DNA from: Purshia tridentata
Lineage: Eukaryota > Streptophyta > Magnoliopsida > Rosales > Rosaceae
DNA length: 64,000 nt
Assembly: GCA_003254885.1 (NCBI GenBank)
Contig: QANT01002684.1
Location: 91,064 to 155,063 of the forward strand
Reading direction: 5' to 3'
Of this stretch, positions 15,241 to 28,987 are shown one piece after another (within the stretch, counting starts at the first letter, position 1; every line of letters begins with the position of its first letter). The translations under genes and the position numbers were made by a program. The notes under the pieces are model-generated. The model did no database searches and was not told the origin of the DNA. It saw only the letters and a program-made list of their open reading frames with translations.

Positions 15241-16219
15241 ATACACATTTTTCATCCTCCATTTTTGTTAATTTCAATTGGATTCAAGAATTGAATTTAC
15301 TCCATATTTGTTCATTTTAATTGTTGTGTTTAGTTTCAAATATTGTGTTGTCAGTTACTATTTTGTTTAGTGAATTACTCACAATTTCTATTTGTAGGAT
15401 GTCCTAAGTAAAAATCTCATGAATGACAATTAATAAATAAAAAATCTACTATTGGATTAAATTTAATGGCTAGATATATTGTCCTTCGCTTATCTCTTTA
15501 TTAAACATCTTAGATAAATACTACTGCTATTTATACACCCTATACGTGACAACATTGTATAGTCTAAAATAATAAAAAATAGTTCAAGACATGATTAATT
15601 GAGATCATACAAATATTTTCATTCAAATAGTAATTCAGTTTTTTCCTTTTTCTTTTTTACTTTCAATTCCATAAACAACTAAAAAGTTTTAATATATTTA
15701 AAAGCTTATATGCAACCACAAAATTTGTTTATATGTCCAAGAAAAAGAAAAGTGATTTGTTCATACAATAATGTTATACTTAACACATTTTTATACCATT
15801 TTATATGGCAATCTACATGAAATTCATACATTGGACACTAAAAAAATAAAAATAAAAATCTTAAAAATAAAGAAATACCCTATCAATACAATAATGATAC
15901 ATAAAATGGTACAACAAACATTATATAAAAATATAATAATAATAGCATTATTGTTGCTCATATGCTACAAGATCAATATGCACTTTTAGTATCGAGCACA
16001 TACAAAATATTGGGTTTCCCTCATTTTTCTTTGTACCCATCTTAGTAATTGTGGATGGGTATGTTTTTCAACTTCAACCTGTTAGGCCGAGTGTACAAAC
16101 CAATGTTGCAAGGCGCGAGTGGGACATGACATTGTTCCTAAAAATTCAACTAAAAATTAAAATTTCACAGTCCTCGTGTATTTATATCTTCCCTTTACCC
16201 CATTGCAAAACTACACCCC

Positions 16220-16226
16220 TATAAAC
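16220..16226 (+). promoter_or_regulatory. Candidate TATA box for the YUCCA gene
   Basis: TATAAAC lies in CCCCTATAAACTCTG, followed by a CT-rich leader (16320-16350 and on) that would be a 5' UTR of about 450 bases. A second candidate, TTATATC near 16183, cannot be excluded. Confidence 0.35.
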
Positions 16227-16699
16227 TCTGTGCAGCAGACAGAGAAGAAGAGGCTGAGAAGAAAATTACCTTGAGAAGGAGAGCAACCACCAAATCCTTT
16301 CCTTAACCTTCACGCCTCCATTACTCTCCCTCTCTCTCTCTGTTTTTTTCTCTCACTTGTCATAAAAACTCTGTTTTTCTCACTCTGTTTTCAATGCATT
16401 AAAAGGCCTTCAGTCCTCAGTACTCCTCAAACCCTGATTCGTTTTGTACTGAATCGTCCCATTAAACCCTTTTATCTTTTTCTTTGTTTAAAAAAATCCT
16501 TTAAACCCTTTACATTTCTCTCCCCTCAAGCCCTTTCTTTAAATTCCCACCCACGCAATATTTTCCCTCATCGAAACAGAGTGAAAGAAACAGAGCCATA
16601 ACAGAGCGTAAACCCACAGGGCAAGTAAAAAGAAACAGAGAGGTTTCTCTCTTTTTCACTTTCTTTCACTTTCCTTCACATTTTCTTGGATTTTCCTAC

Positions 16700-18489
16700 A
16701 TGGGTTCTTGCAAATACCAAGAACAGAATCCAAATTCTGGGATTTTTGTTCAAGGCCCTATAATCGTAGGTGCAGGACCATCTGGTCTCGCAGTCGCAGC
16801 TTGCCTCTCCAACCATGGCGTCCCTTTTCTGATTCTTGAGAAAAGCGACTGTATAGCCTCTCTATGGCAGTACAAGACCTACGACCGTCTCAAGCTTCAC
16901 CTCCCCAAACAGTTCTGCGAGCTTCCTCTAATGGGGTTCCCTGAAGATTTTCCAAGGTACCCAACAAAAAACCAGTTCATTTCATACCTTGAGTCCTACG
17001 CTTCACACTTCTCAATCAAACCCCGGTTCAACCAAGCGGTTCAGACCGCTGAGTTTGATTCGAACTCTGGGTTTTGGACCGTGAAGACTCAGGATTTTGA
17101 GTACATTTCTAGGTGGCTTATTGTGGCCACAGGTGAGAATGCTGAGCCTGTGATACCAGAAATTGGTGGGGTTGAAAAGTTTCAAGGGCCTATTCTTCAC
17201 ACCAGTCTTTACAAGTCTGGCTCTGATTTCAGAAGCCAAAGGGTTTTGGTTATTGGGTGTGGCAATTCTGGCATGGAAGTCAGCTTGGACCTTTGCAGAC
17301 ACAATGCAATCCCTCATATGGTTGTTAGAAACACTGTAAGTCTCTCTATTCTTTACTATTCATGGTAATGTTATCCCTCTTTGGGATAAGGTTACCAAAT
17401 TAATTCCCACATTGTTATGTCATAGTTCTCATTGAGTAAATTTGGTGACAATAGGTCCACGTTTTACCAAGAGAGATGTTTGGTTTCTCAACCTTTGGAA
17501 TTGCAATGGCACTTCTCAAATGGCTGCCTTTGCAGCTTGTGGACAGGATCCTCTTACTTGTGGCCAACCTCATTCTAGGCAACACAGACCAATTGGGTCT
17601 CCGGCGGCCCAAAACCGGCCCACTTGAGCTCAAAAACGCCACCGGAAAAACTCCAGTGCTTGATGTTGGAGCATTGTCACAAATACAATCTGGCAAAATA
17701 AAGGTACTTTTAGCACCAACATTCTATGCTTCATATCTGAACCTCTTTTTTACTTTTACTTTTTTTCTTTAGCAACGGTTTTGCTAATGTTGTGGGGAAT
17801 TTGCTTGCAGGTGGTGGAAGGTGTGAAAGAGATAACAAGGAACGGAGCCAAATTTATGAATGGACAAGAAAGGGAGTTTGATTCTATAATCTTAGCAACT
17901 GGTTACAAGAGCAATGTGCCTACTTGGCTTAAGGTAAGCATGACCAGCTTGCACCTTTTTAGTTTTTACTTCTATCTTATTATGCATTCACCCGTCACTT
18001 TTCTCTTTGGACACATGCGACGGAGCCTAGGTCACACAGTCACATACCTACAAACCCCTTCTTTTCTCCATGCAAAAAAGAATAAAACAAGTTGGGTTTT
18101 GTTTGGGCTCTTCTGCACTTTTTGAACATACCCTTTGTTTATTACATTACGATCGACAAGATGTCTAATTAACTGTCTCAAGTCACAGCTTATTAATATG
18201 TGTAGTCGGAGAATCTTGATTAGACTCTTTGCTTTTCAGCTGATATATATTTACTTTGATTTTTGTAATGCAGGGTTGTGATTTTTTCACCAAGGATGGG
18301 ATGCCCAAAACAGCCTTTCCCAACTGCTGGAAAGGAGGTAATGGACTGTACACGGTTGGCTTCACAAGAAAAGGCCTTTTGGGAACTGTCTATGATGCTG
18401 TTGAGATTGCTAAAGACATCGCTGACCATTGGAAGACAAACAAAGACTGCAGGAATTCTTGTGATTCCCACATAATCCTACTGAAATAA
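16700..18489 (+). CDS. YUC4: YUCCA-type flavin monooxygenase (auxin biosynthesis)
   Basis: It converts indole-3-pyruvate to indole-3-acetic acid with FAD, NADPH and O2, the rate-limiting last step of the TAA/YUC pathway. Exons: 16700-17335, 17455-17703, 17811-17933 and 18274-18489, all GT-AG and in phase 0, giving 407 residues, normal for the family. Visible motifs: FAD-binding GAGPSG (24-29), the ATGENAEP segment, NADPH-binding GCGNSG (186-191) and LATGYKSN (323-330). The N-terminus (MGSCKYQ... then [14 protein letters not shown]) and the C-terminal end with CRN and SSHII-type residues resemble Arabidopsis YUC4 more than other members as I recall them. The start is the first ATG after the CT-rich leader. 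The gene sits alone between gene-free stretches of about 8 and 10 kb. The family assignment is sure; the YUC4 subtype is likely but not proven. Confidence 0.95.
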
Positions 18490-21400
18490 TTATCCCCACA
18501 AAATTGGTTTGTATAAAAGAGAGGAAAAAATTAGGAGAGAAATTAGATTATCCTCTTGAGTTAATGGGTATTACGGGGGATAATTATTTTTTCACCTAGC
18601 TCGCTAGCGAGGCTTGTAGTTTATTTTTCTTTCTTTCTACTTTTTTGGGTTCATGTATATGTAACAATTTTGCTTAAGGGTTTACATCTCCTTTCGGTCA
18701 CATGTATGGTCCTTGGCTCTATTTGTACAAACAGTTTCAGAAATAGAACGCATTTTTAGCTCCGGAATTCATTAGAAATTTTGAAGACTCTAACTAATTA
18801 CAAGTCGAATTAAACATATCATCTTTATCATCTATGACTTCCTATGTCTCAACTATATGGGGATTAACTTATGAACTCTCATACCCCATACGAGCTTATA
18901 TTTCTTAGTCTAGCTTTTACCTTAATATTTAACTAATAATCCTTTGATAATTATAGTTAAATGCCATATATTTTGAATTTGAGTGAAACATTGATCCATT
19001 TTGTGGGATCACAAACTTTCCACAGAACTTAACGGCTATTTAGTCATTGCAAAAACTCTTCGACGGCAAAATCAGTAGGGATGCAATGGAAAAGTAATCT
19101 AGGAAAAAATATTTAAGTTGCAAATATTAGGGTTTAAAAATTATGATTGTGTAAAAAAACAGTGAGATCTCAATTGATGCATAGAATAAGATCAGATAAG
19201 ATAATGACTAAATTTATGTGTATTTAAGATAAAAGTTTTTAATTTTAAAGAATAACATGTATTAAGATAGATTAATTATAAGAGAATATTTATTTTTTCT
19301 AATCCCTCAAAAAATGGTGGGATTAGATAATTCATCTTCTTTCCATTTTCTTTCTTGAAAGTAAAAGATATTTTTTAAGTTCTTTTTTAAATATACATGA
19401 ATTTAGTTATTTATTTTATTCAATCATATCTTATACACTAAACGAGACTTTAGAGACTGTAGATGATTTTTTGCGAGGATTCTTCAAGAAAGAAAGTCTT
19501 AATGGCAGTCCGTAGTATTGTAAGCTAGCTAGGTTAAGATCCAAACTTATAATCATAGGGACTGTGATTCATCTAGAAGTAGTACGTACTTGAATTAAGA
19601 ATCCAACTTAATATTAATATGCAATAAATAAAGAGGTCTAAGATACTAGATTCTAGCTTATACTATCAACAAGATCTCCATTGGTGATGTAGTGGAACTG
19701 TGGAACGCATGTCACCCTCACTTCGCTTACACTCTCACAAATTCACTCACGTTATATTGTCTTTCTCCTTTTGTAGTCTACAAGCGTGCAAGTTTGGTGA
19801 AAGAATGAGGTCAATTTTGTTTATTATTATTATTATTTATTTTTTGACCTTGTACTTTTGCCTCACCTTCAAGTTTGGTCTTTGGACTGCAAAGTACAAA
19901 TATAGACATGGGTAAAATTGGAGTGTGGAGTGTGGAGTGTGGACATAACAATTACCCAATAAATGCAAAATCTTCGGTGTTGAATCTCCTGGCGTAATTT
20001 TGGTAAAAAGATGGGTTCCAAGTGCATGCTCATTTAAAGAAGATAGGATTATGGAAGATTTTTTTGTTTTTGGAAATTGAAAATGATAGATTTTCAAACT
20101 TAATATATATTACTGCAGCTATTTTCTTGCTAACTGTGCTGCCAGTGCCAGCTTTCCATCACAGTCCCATCATAAAATAAGGTCCTCCAAACGAGAAATT
20201 CCATCAATTCTCCAATTTTTACAACGTATAATAGATTCAATCGAGTCAAAAATTTTTGTTTTTTTGTTTTTTTTGACAAAGTAAAGGGTTACGTGCGAGC
20301 ACTTCATTTGCCATGGCATATTGGTAAGCCATTTGCGAAGATTGAAATATATAGCATTTCTGTATTTCTATTGATATGGATTCCCAAGGAATGGATTGGA
20401 TGTGATTTAATTACGAGGACTGAATTGAGATGAATTCTTAGGTCTAATCTGTAACAAGCAACATCTCTAAAAACTTCATGCAGATTGCAGTACTAGTCAT
20501 ATTATCACCATGACATATCCTCATCTACACCTGCGAATTTACTGTAAGTTTAAATGAGCTTAATTGTCTAAAATATACTTTTATAGAAGAAGCACGGAGG
20601 CTCAAGGGAAAAACATACAGCTTATAAGTAGCTTAATTACTATGCCTGGAAACAAAGAGAACCAGCAAATAGAAAACCTCAGAAGTAAGCAACCCCATAA
20701 AATAGTCATATAATAAATAATGTCCATTTTACTATGATATATTTAGCAAAAATCCCTACGAATCAAAGGTCCAAACTTTTTTTGGGTCTAAAAGTTGGTA
20801 TATACTAGTACTTTGTTTCAATAGTATATTGGGATGGTTGAGATTCTTGGAAATTGGAATGAACTGTTTTTTTGCAATTGGGTTTAGGAGCCAGATTTTA
20901 AACTGATGGCTTTAAATCTTAAATCTTTGATGTTTTTGCAGATAAAAGCTTGGGTTAGATAAGTCACCTTTCATCCATTCATTTGATTTTGAAAGATGAA
21001 AAAGAAGAAGTTTATGTACGAGTTGAAAAATATTCTTCTAAATTGTAGATGAGGATAAAAGATGATGTAGTAGCTTTTTAGGGTTTTAAATTGGGGCTAA
21101 TCTTTTAGTTTAGTGATCATGCTTTTTTATTATTTGATGTGGTAAAAAGGTCGAAATTGTCTTTGTAAATGCTTATGTGGCAATTCCATTTCATTAGGAC
21201 AAAATTAGGGCACTCAACCTAGCATTACCCTTTTTAATTAATATAATATGTCAATATCTTAAATATTATATATACATAAAAGATTGAAAACCTTATTTTT
21301 ATGATTTGACTCGAGTCTCTAATTAAAATCTTATGATCAACCTTGACGTGCTGACTTGATACAATTTTTTTTTTTTTTTTTTTTTTCCAAAANTTTTTTT

Positions 21401-22740
21401 TTTTTTTTTCGAAAACTTGATACAAGTTAACTGATATGCACTATGATCAGCACCTCATATATGTTGATCAATGCCAGTATCTTGATATTCTATAGAGAAA
21501 AATTCACATGGGATGGTTCATGGTTGTATCATTTTATGTGTTTGCATTCTTTTTGTATGATGAGAGATATAAAAACTCAAATCATGCGATGAGAAAGAGA
21601 TCACATTAGATATAAATTCGTCTCGTAAAATTATTTCGCTGATTGTATATCATTTGTTGACAAATGCTTGTGTCCACTAGCGGATGCACTAATGGACTAT
21701 GCAGTGCAGGAATTGGACCATTCACATTATTTCTGTTCGTTAAATTGTCTGAATAATTTGAATTTTCGTTAATTTTTTTTTAAATTAAGAGTAAAACGAT
21801 TGATAAAATACCTCAAACAGGTTAATTAAGAAAAATTTATGACTGAAAATGTCAGATAGAACGCGAGAAGCAAGAAAAGGAATTAATCTTATGATATACG
21901 AGGCAGGCGGTAAAAGGCCCGTTTTGTAAAATTAGAGAGAGATATGAGATAGATTCATAGATTGATAGAAGATAGGCAAATGCAATATTTGTTATATCTT
22001 TCTAGCTTTCTCACACTCACAACCCTCCTTCCTGATAATTTAGACAATGATGGGGCTCTGACCGCTTCCATATAGAGGATCGTACGAAGCTCTCAGAACA
22101 GTGACAGCTCTACTGATGCTGATGCAAGCTTCAAGCTTCAAGCTTCAACACCTTTTCTCTCTCTCTCTCACTCAGTGCCCATCTTCCTAATAAGTAATAT
22201 CAATATTAATATTAAATGAAATAATATCTTCAATAATATTCTGTCTCTGTGCCGCCATATATAAGACAATGGGAGTGGTGATAAACAGATGATGAGAGGC
22301 CCTGAGGGTTGAAAAGTCCAAGCAGAGAGTTAAAAAGTGGTGTTTTGGGCATTGAATTCGAAACCCATTTCACACGCTTCCCAGCACGCCTTACGGTGTC
22401 ACTTACGTCATCCTTCTCTGAATCTCTGCTCACTACTCTTACTACTGACTCATTCTGCAGATCGAGCCAGAGAGAGACCCAGAGAGCCGTGCCAAATGAC
22501 TGAGATGAGAGGAGGCACATTGCATGGTTATTGATTGAACAAGAACACCCTCTCATCTAATCTTCTTACCTCTTTGCATGCACATATGATGTCACAGTAA
22601 GCCAAACAACCCCCCCTGCCATTTTGCCTTTATACCCTTCTCACATCACTGTCCTCTCTCTAAAACCACAATCTAGCTTACGTGATTAAGAGTTTCTTCT
22701 GTCTTTGCATTCACTACTTGTTTTGTCGATTTAATATGAA

Positions 22741-22938
22741 AGCTAATTCACTTGTTTCCCAAAACTCAAAGCGCCATTTTTGTGTAAGCGTAAATTAGGC
22801 AAAATCATACTTTTCTTTTATGTACTTTCACTGATTTTAAGCTAATTGACTTGTTTCCCAAAACTCAAAGCGCCATTTTTTTTTGTAAGCGTAACTTAGG
22901 CAAAGTCGTACTTTTTGTTTATGTACTTTCACTGAATT
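22741..22938. repeat. 99-bp imperfect tandem duplication
   Basis: Units at about 22741-22839 and 22840-22938 share AGCTAATT, CACTTGTTTCCCAAAACTC, AAGCGCCATTTTT and ATGTACTTTCACTGA with few changes, including different T-run lengths. No coding sense. Confidence 0.8.
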
Positions 22939-24739
22939 TTCTCTTTAGTTTTGTATTTTTTAATTTTTATTATGCATTAATTTTCTATACCGTAATAATG
23001 AAAGTATTGACAAAAAATATTACGTGAAAACACGTGCTTTACATAGTATTTCGAATAATTTAATCTATTTAAATGTTTATTTAAACTCATACTTACTACT
23101 ATTTAACATATTCAATTTGATATTGAAATTTTTTATTTTTCAAACATATTATTTTTAACGGATATAAGCTTATATACACATCTAAGTAGAGTAAGATGTC
23201 CGAAATGTCCATCATATGTAAATAATTTCATTATCAATTTAAACAAGGTTAACAATTTGTAATTAATTGCTATGATATTGGAAATACTTACATGACTAAA
23301 ATTGCCAACAGTAAAAATACATGACCAAATGAATATTTCATGAAAGTGCAGGCACCGAAAATATCATTTGGCCAACGCCTTATATAAGGATGTCCTTTTT
23401 TATTGTTTTCTAATTTTGTTTGAGAATGTCATTTACAATTTCATATATAATTATATGAAATAATATATAGAGCCTTTCGGTTGAGATCTATTTCATTTTA
23501 GCTAAATTTATGAGGTATGGCTTGTACGTGGGGTTTATTTTGCATTATAGTTCAATGATCAAAATTGTCAATCTATATTATAAATTTCAAATTAGGGATC
23601 GATTAATTATCCTTATAAAAACTTAAAAAACTCAAAAACTGTTTAATAATTTGACTAAATAGACATCATCTCAAGTATATATTTTCTAAAATGATGATAT
23701 ATATTTGTCTATTTATTCGATATAATTAGACATTTTATTAGTTTCCGATTGACTATATATGTAATGTACTTTAACTACATATTATATAGGTAGGGTGTAG
23801 CGTAGGCATAGATATCTATATAGCACGCGCGGAGGGGCCGGATGATGAAGTTGCGGTACGTTGTGTGGTATAAATAATATGAGAGATCGAGGAGTGAGTA
23901 CTGAAAGTTAGATGCAGGGCGTATCTATGAAAGTATAGGTTGGCATGACATGGCATGCCAATGCACTAATCGTGTGTCTGAGCATTTCAGACTTCAGAAA
24001 CTGGTGGCATGTGCATGCATGCATGCATGCCATATATCCCCGGCCCCGTAACCCCATGCAATACCCTACTGTACATATGCAGTACTATACTTCTCTCTAT
24101 ATATATATACATGCACATGATGCTAAGCTAAGCTGAGCTATATATAATACTGTTCCCGTTTTCGAATTTAATCATGAATCTGATGGCCATGATATCATTA
24201 TCTATGTAAAAACAAAAGCCCAGGCCCCCCAAGAGAATTCTCTGTTCGTTTTGCCTGGGCCCACTTGATCTCAGTGGCATGTTGCTTTTGCAGCAGCTTA
24301 GCTCAAGCTGACACATATATATACAGCACTTATATGCACAAGGACCTGTACATAATATTGGAAGAGAAAGACCTCACAATGACCACCCTTCTTGGCCCCT
24401 TCCTACCTATTTTTATAATATATATGTCTTTTACAAACCCCCTTAATTATATATATATGTCTTTTAAGTAATTAAATTAATTATATTCGTCCAACAGCGA
24501 AAGCAATGAGCCAAGAGGAGGAGGAATGTTATGGGGAAGAGACTGACAATTCAATGGACACCTTATTCCTTTTGTTTAAGTTCAATTATTTGGGACAAAA
24601 TGCTAACTTCTATCTTCATGAAATGATACACTACGTACGCATGCTCTGATTAACACAACTGGGTCCGTGCACGTGTCAACCTAACTATTTGGGTTCATTG
24701 TTTCAACCCTCGGTGCATTATTTGTGTTAATATTTTTAT

Positions 24740-24937
24740 GAAACCGTCCATTTGTTTGATCAAAGTTAAATAGGCAAATAGTTTCTAATTTGGCTAATTT
24801 TTTACAAGGATGATCTATCAATGGAGATGTAAAATATGAACGGTTCGGATCGATACAAAACAACTCGTGTAGGCCCCACAAAGAGATTCCACAAATTAGA
24901 AGTTTGTGAGAATCTCACAATGAAACCTTACTGTATA
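24740..24937. mobile_element. Half copy of the foldback MITE
   Basis: It matches the right half of the complete element next to it: GATCAAAGTTAAATAGGCAA, then the GATCTATCAATGGAGATG and ACAAAACAACTCGTGT blocks. It ends in a TA run from which the complete element begins. The left half is absent. Confidence 0.7.
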
Positions 24938-24942
24938 TATAT

Positions 24943-25349
24943 ACAGGGAGGCTATGGTGTGGGATTCCCACAAATTAGAAGTTTGTGGGATCCCCCTTGT
25001 GGGGCCCACACTAGTTGTTTTGTATAGATCCGAACTGTTCATATTTTTCATCTCCATTGATAGATCATCCTTGCAAAAAATTAGCCAAATTGGAAACTAT
25101 TTGCCTATTTAACTTTGACCAAACAAATGGACGGTTTCATAAAAAATATTTGGTTCGTCCATTTATTTGATCAAAGTTAAATAGGCAAATGGTTTCCGAT
25201 TTGGCTAATTTTTTGCAAGAATGATCTATCAATGGAGATGAAAAAAAATGAACGATTCGAATTAATACAAAAAAACTCGTGTGGGCCCCACAAGGGGGAT
25301 CCCACAAAATAAAAGTTTGTAGGAATCCCACACCATAGCCTTGCTCTGT
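24943..25349. mobile_element. Foldback MITE, complete copy
   Basis: About 407 bp with no coding capacity. The left end ACAGGGAGGCTATGGTGTGG pairs with the right end (complement ACAGAGCAAGGCTATGG), and the arms pair along about 180 bases each, meeting near 25135-25150. Both sides are TA runs, which suggests insertion into TA-rich targets. Relatives lie at 63567-64000 and, decayed, in the dioxygenase intron at 53150-53600. The superfamily is not clear. Confidence 0.75.
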
Positions 25350-28300
25350 ATATATATATATTCAAGGCCTGTCTTAAAAGTAGGCGAAAGAAATAATTAT
25401 TCCCAGTTCCTAAATGTTTAGGGCCTCTGATTTTATACAATGATGATTAGGGCCTTTATTTTTGTAGATTCTTAATATATTATGATGATTTTGTGAGTCT
25501 TTATGAAAAAAATAAAATAAAATCATCGCATAAACGGCAAAAACTGGGCTGGTAGGCTGGTAATAGTAAGACACACTACTGAGGTTTGGTCTACGTAGTT
25601 CAACCCAAAGTCGGCCAAACCCATGAACAAAAGGGCTAAACTTAGCTTAGTTGAAGGTCCAGTTACAATTTCCAATCCGAAAAACAACCCAAACCCAATG
25701 ATGGCCCGACCACCACAGAATTTCTGGAATTGCCTATTGAAGTCAATATGATGCATTATATTTATTTTATTTTTGACCTGTGACCTTTTTTTTTTTTTTA
25801 TAGTTTGTGCCCTAGTATCTTGAAATAAAAAATTGTCTATCACAGAATGTGTTAATTTTATGTGACCTTTTTAAGTGGAGAGAATCGCAATAAATATATA
25901 CACAACCTAGTTCACTCTTTCTTAAACAAATGGGTAATTTAATTGAATAATCATTTTTTACCCTATTCTCCAAATACTTACTTTTTATAACCATTTTTTA
26001 TCCATAATATCCATAATACTTTTTTATGTAAATAGTTTTTTTTCCTTTCTATTACCGATGCCTCCCTCCCTCGTCCCTCCTTCTCTCTTACTTTCAGATT
26101 TGAATATTGCTTCTTTTTGTTTTTTTTAATATTTGGGTTGGGGAGAAGGAGAGAGAGGTAGAGCGAAGAAATGATAAGTCGCTGGTCGGAGATGGAGGTG
26201 GGTTCAATAAGTGGGGAGGGGATCGGGTTTGGGACTTTGGGTTGTTGCTCTTCGTGGGTTTGGCTGCTGCAGGAAGAAGGTGAAGCAACTGGTGGAATTT
26301 TTGGTGGAATGTGTAGACTGCAAATTCCACAAAAGGCTTATTTTGGTCTAAAAAATGTAAAAGGGAAAGAAATGTAAGTTTTGGCTTGGGAGAGGAGGAT
26401 GGGTCAAAAAAGCTTAAAGAAAATTAAAAAGGGTTATTGAATTAAATTACGCTAAACAAATTTGAGGCATTGTTGACTGTTGGCATGACATAAGGTTTAT
26501 TTTTATATTGTAATTCCAAAAGGATAGATATTAAGATGGTTATATTTCCTCGGTTGTCTAAATTTGAATTCTCTTAGGGAAGAGAATAAAATGAAGAAGT
26601 TTCTGAACTTGACCCAACACATTTGTTTTGGTCTACTCTCTTTTTCTTTGCTTAGTAACATGCTTTCTTTGGTCAAAGCCTCAAAACAAAGACCTACCAA
26701 TTATTAAAGTAACATTTCCTGACACTGCGTTCATCCTTTTGGGCATCCCTTTATTTTCTCTGCATTAATTTGTATGTACAATTTTCTGTTCACATCATTT
26801 AATTCTTTGGTCCCTTTCACAAGAATAACATAAATATTACAACGAAGGTGTATGACCTTATTTTTTAATGTCAAATAGATGAGTGTGATCCCCAAAATCT
26901 ATATTGTTTCCTTCTTGCAACTCTAGAGTCTAGAAGACTAGAACATATATGCCTTTATGTGACTTTCAAAAATTAGCAAAAGAAAAATAATTAGCCCAAA
27001 ACCAAAAAAGGCAAAACTAAACGATAGGGATATATATAGGGATGAGTTGGACTTGTTGCACTTATAGCAATGCCCATGATTCCATGTGGTCTTCTTTATA
27101 GCCCTCAAGAGGACACAATGAAGCATGCAAAACTTTTCTTTTCTTTACATTTGATTCTCAAATTGTCAATTTTAACTTATTTTCACTAAAAAGTTATCTT
27201 TAATAAGTTTGGAAGTCTTTAAAGAGGTTGCACATAATAATGAATGTTTTGAAGCTTCAAAAGCTACCTTGCAATTTCCCCCAAAAGCCCATTTCATTTT
27301 GTTTGTCACACTAACTCTCTTTTTATATATTTAGAGGTACACTTTTTTTACTAGTTTAAGTGTTTAAATAAATATATATGATAATAGATTAACTTGAAGA
27401 GATATAAATCTTTTATAAATTATAGAAATTATAAACAAGATTGAAGATTGTATGTGCATGCAAGGTTGTTGGGGTATTTGGGAATGTGGGATTTACCCAT
27501 ATGGATGAGTCTTGGACTACTTTTATTATGAAGTTTATTAAGTATTGTATGCCGATTCACTTAATGAATTTTTGAGGTCATTAGTATTTCATAGTTTCAT
27601 GAAACCATTAGAGATTTGTGTAATGTTAGGCCACAAATAAAAGAATCTAAAAAGTGTAGGGGAAGAATCTAAACGATCAAAACTTAGGGATTCATTATAA
27701 AATAAAGAGAAGTATAAGCACTAATTAGTTTGAAAAACTGGGCCCATTAGAAAAATGAAACAATATATTATATTAGTATTACACCATATGACATAGTATA
27801 TTTAGCTACTCAAATAACATAACACATTTCATAATGAATTAAATGCGTTATTCATTGAGCTTCCTTGCTATTAGTAGTGCAATGGCATAAGTCTACTGAT
27901 AAATGTAAGGAAAGAATCGAAGCGATCAAAACTTAAGAGTTCATTAATATGTAAGAAAATTTATAAGCATACATTTGAAAAGGGAACTAGGAAAAAATAA
28001 GGTTTGTAGGTGGACATATTTCATAATGAATTTTATTGTGTGAATCTTTTAACTTTTGTGTTGTTAATTTATCATTTTACATCGATTGTATCAGTTTACA
28101 GGTGGTTTTCATAAACAACGTAATTTATTAAAATCAAAATTTAAAGGATAAAGTTATAAGTTAATTATTTTTCTCAACTTAAAGTACAGTTTTTATATTA
28201 AGTTTTAGATTAATACATGTGATTTGTACTTGATTGTAAATATCTGACCTGAAGGTGGGGTAATGGATGATGATTTTGTTGTTAACTAAAAAACTGAAAA

Positions 28301-28987
28301 TTGCAAATTACTCCACCGCTATGCAAAATTACAAATGCATCACAATGATGAGCAAATAGGCAACACGAAAGGGCATTTCAGTCATTCAAACAGAAACTCT
28401 TGCGCCAACTCAGTGGCCTTTAGCGGAAAATTTGACAGGATTGTAGGGCTGATTAAGTAAATCCAATGGGCAAAGCCATTATGATATCTACAACAGTTCC
28501 ACCAACAGTGCAACACTATTAAAAAAATTCTGAATCCCCAGAACCAGAAGAGGAAACAAAAAAAAGAAAAAAGAGAAAAGAATACAACTACTATAATTAT
28601 ATAATAAAGCTCAAAAACAGAAAAAAACATTTTGGGGTTGAAGCCTGAAGGTATCTCCATCCATCTCTCCCTTTCCTTATTCATTTATTAAATTCACATC
28701 ATAAAAAAATTACATATATATGTATTTATTTTTCTCTGTATTTGTTGTGTTAGCTGAAAATCAGAGTTTTCTGCTTCTGTTCCTCCAAATCTTTTCCCTC
28801 CCTCTTCTTTATCTTACTACACATTCCTTTTGTATCATGGACTTCCATATTTTGTAACAAAATTTTATTGCTTTTGTCTTCTGGGTTTGGTAGATATGCT
28901 TTTAGAGCTGAAGAGAAGCAGACCAAGTTGTTACCTCAGAGTTTGACATTGTTATTCACTATTGGGTGAGGTGTTGCATTCGGCAGC

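Larger units (their letters stand above)
8691..16180. other. 7.5-kb gene-free region upstream of the YUCCA gene
   Basis: No coding gene is supported; the ORFs here are short and lack family features. It holds two inverted-repeat elements (9121-9399 and 10262-10755), a 21-bp tandem duplication (11385-11426), a long (TA)n run with an unresolved base (13727-13767), and GC-richer islands around 11.55-12.06 and 15.0-15.24 kb. A third stretch like the arm of the 10.3-kb element lies near 14.28-14.39 kb. Confidence 0.6.
18490..28987. other. 10.5-kb gene-free region between YUCCA and LEUNIG
   Basis: It begins with the YUCCA 3' UTR and ends with the LEUNIG promoter and 5' UTR. I recognise no gene. 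ORFs such as 22230-22556 and 26094-26330 on the minus strand are low-complexity and have no family features. Contents: a homopolymer T tract with an N at 21393, AAGCTTCAA triplets at about 22127-22149, a 99-bp tandem duplication at 22741-22938, a (CATG)n run near 24012-24031, and a foldback MITE with an adjoining half copy at 24740-25349. Confidence 0.6.

Noticed and set aside
22230-22556. 108-codon minus-strand ORF in a GC-richer patch
   Set aside because: No family motif, no splice context, and opposite-strand ORFs overlap it; composition alone explains it.
24218-24260. Hairpin GCCCAGGC...GCCTGGGC as a microRNA precursor
   Set aside because: Only 8 paired bases with a non-pairing loop of 27; far too short for a plant precursor, and no known mature microRNA sequence is recognised.
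26094-26330. Pro/Ser-rich minus-strand ORF
   Set aside because: Simple-sequence bias; no start context or domain. A similar low-complexity patch occurs at 7200-7390.
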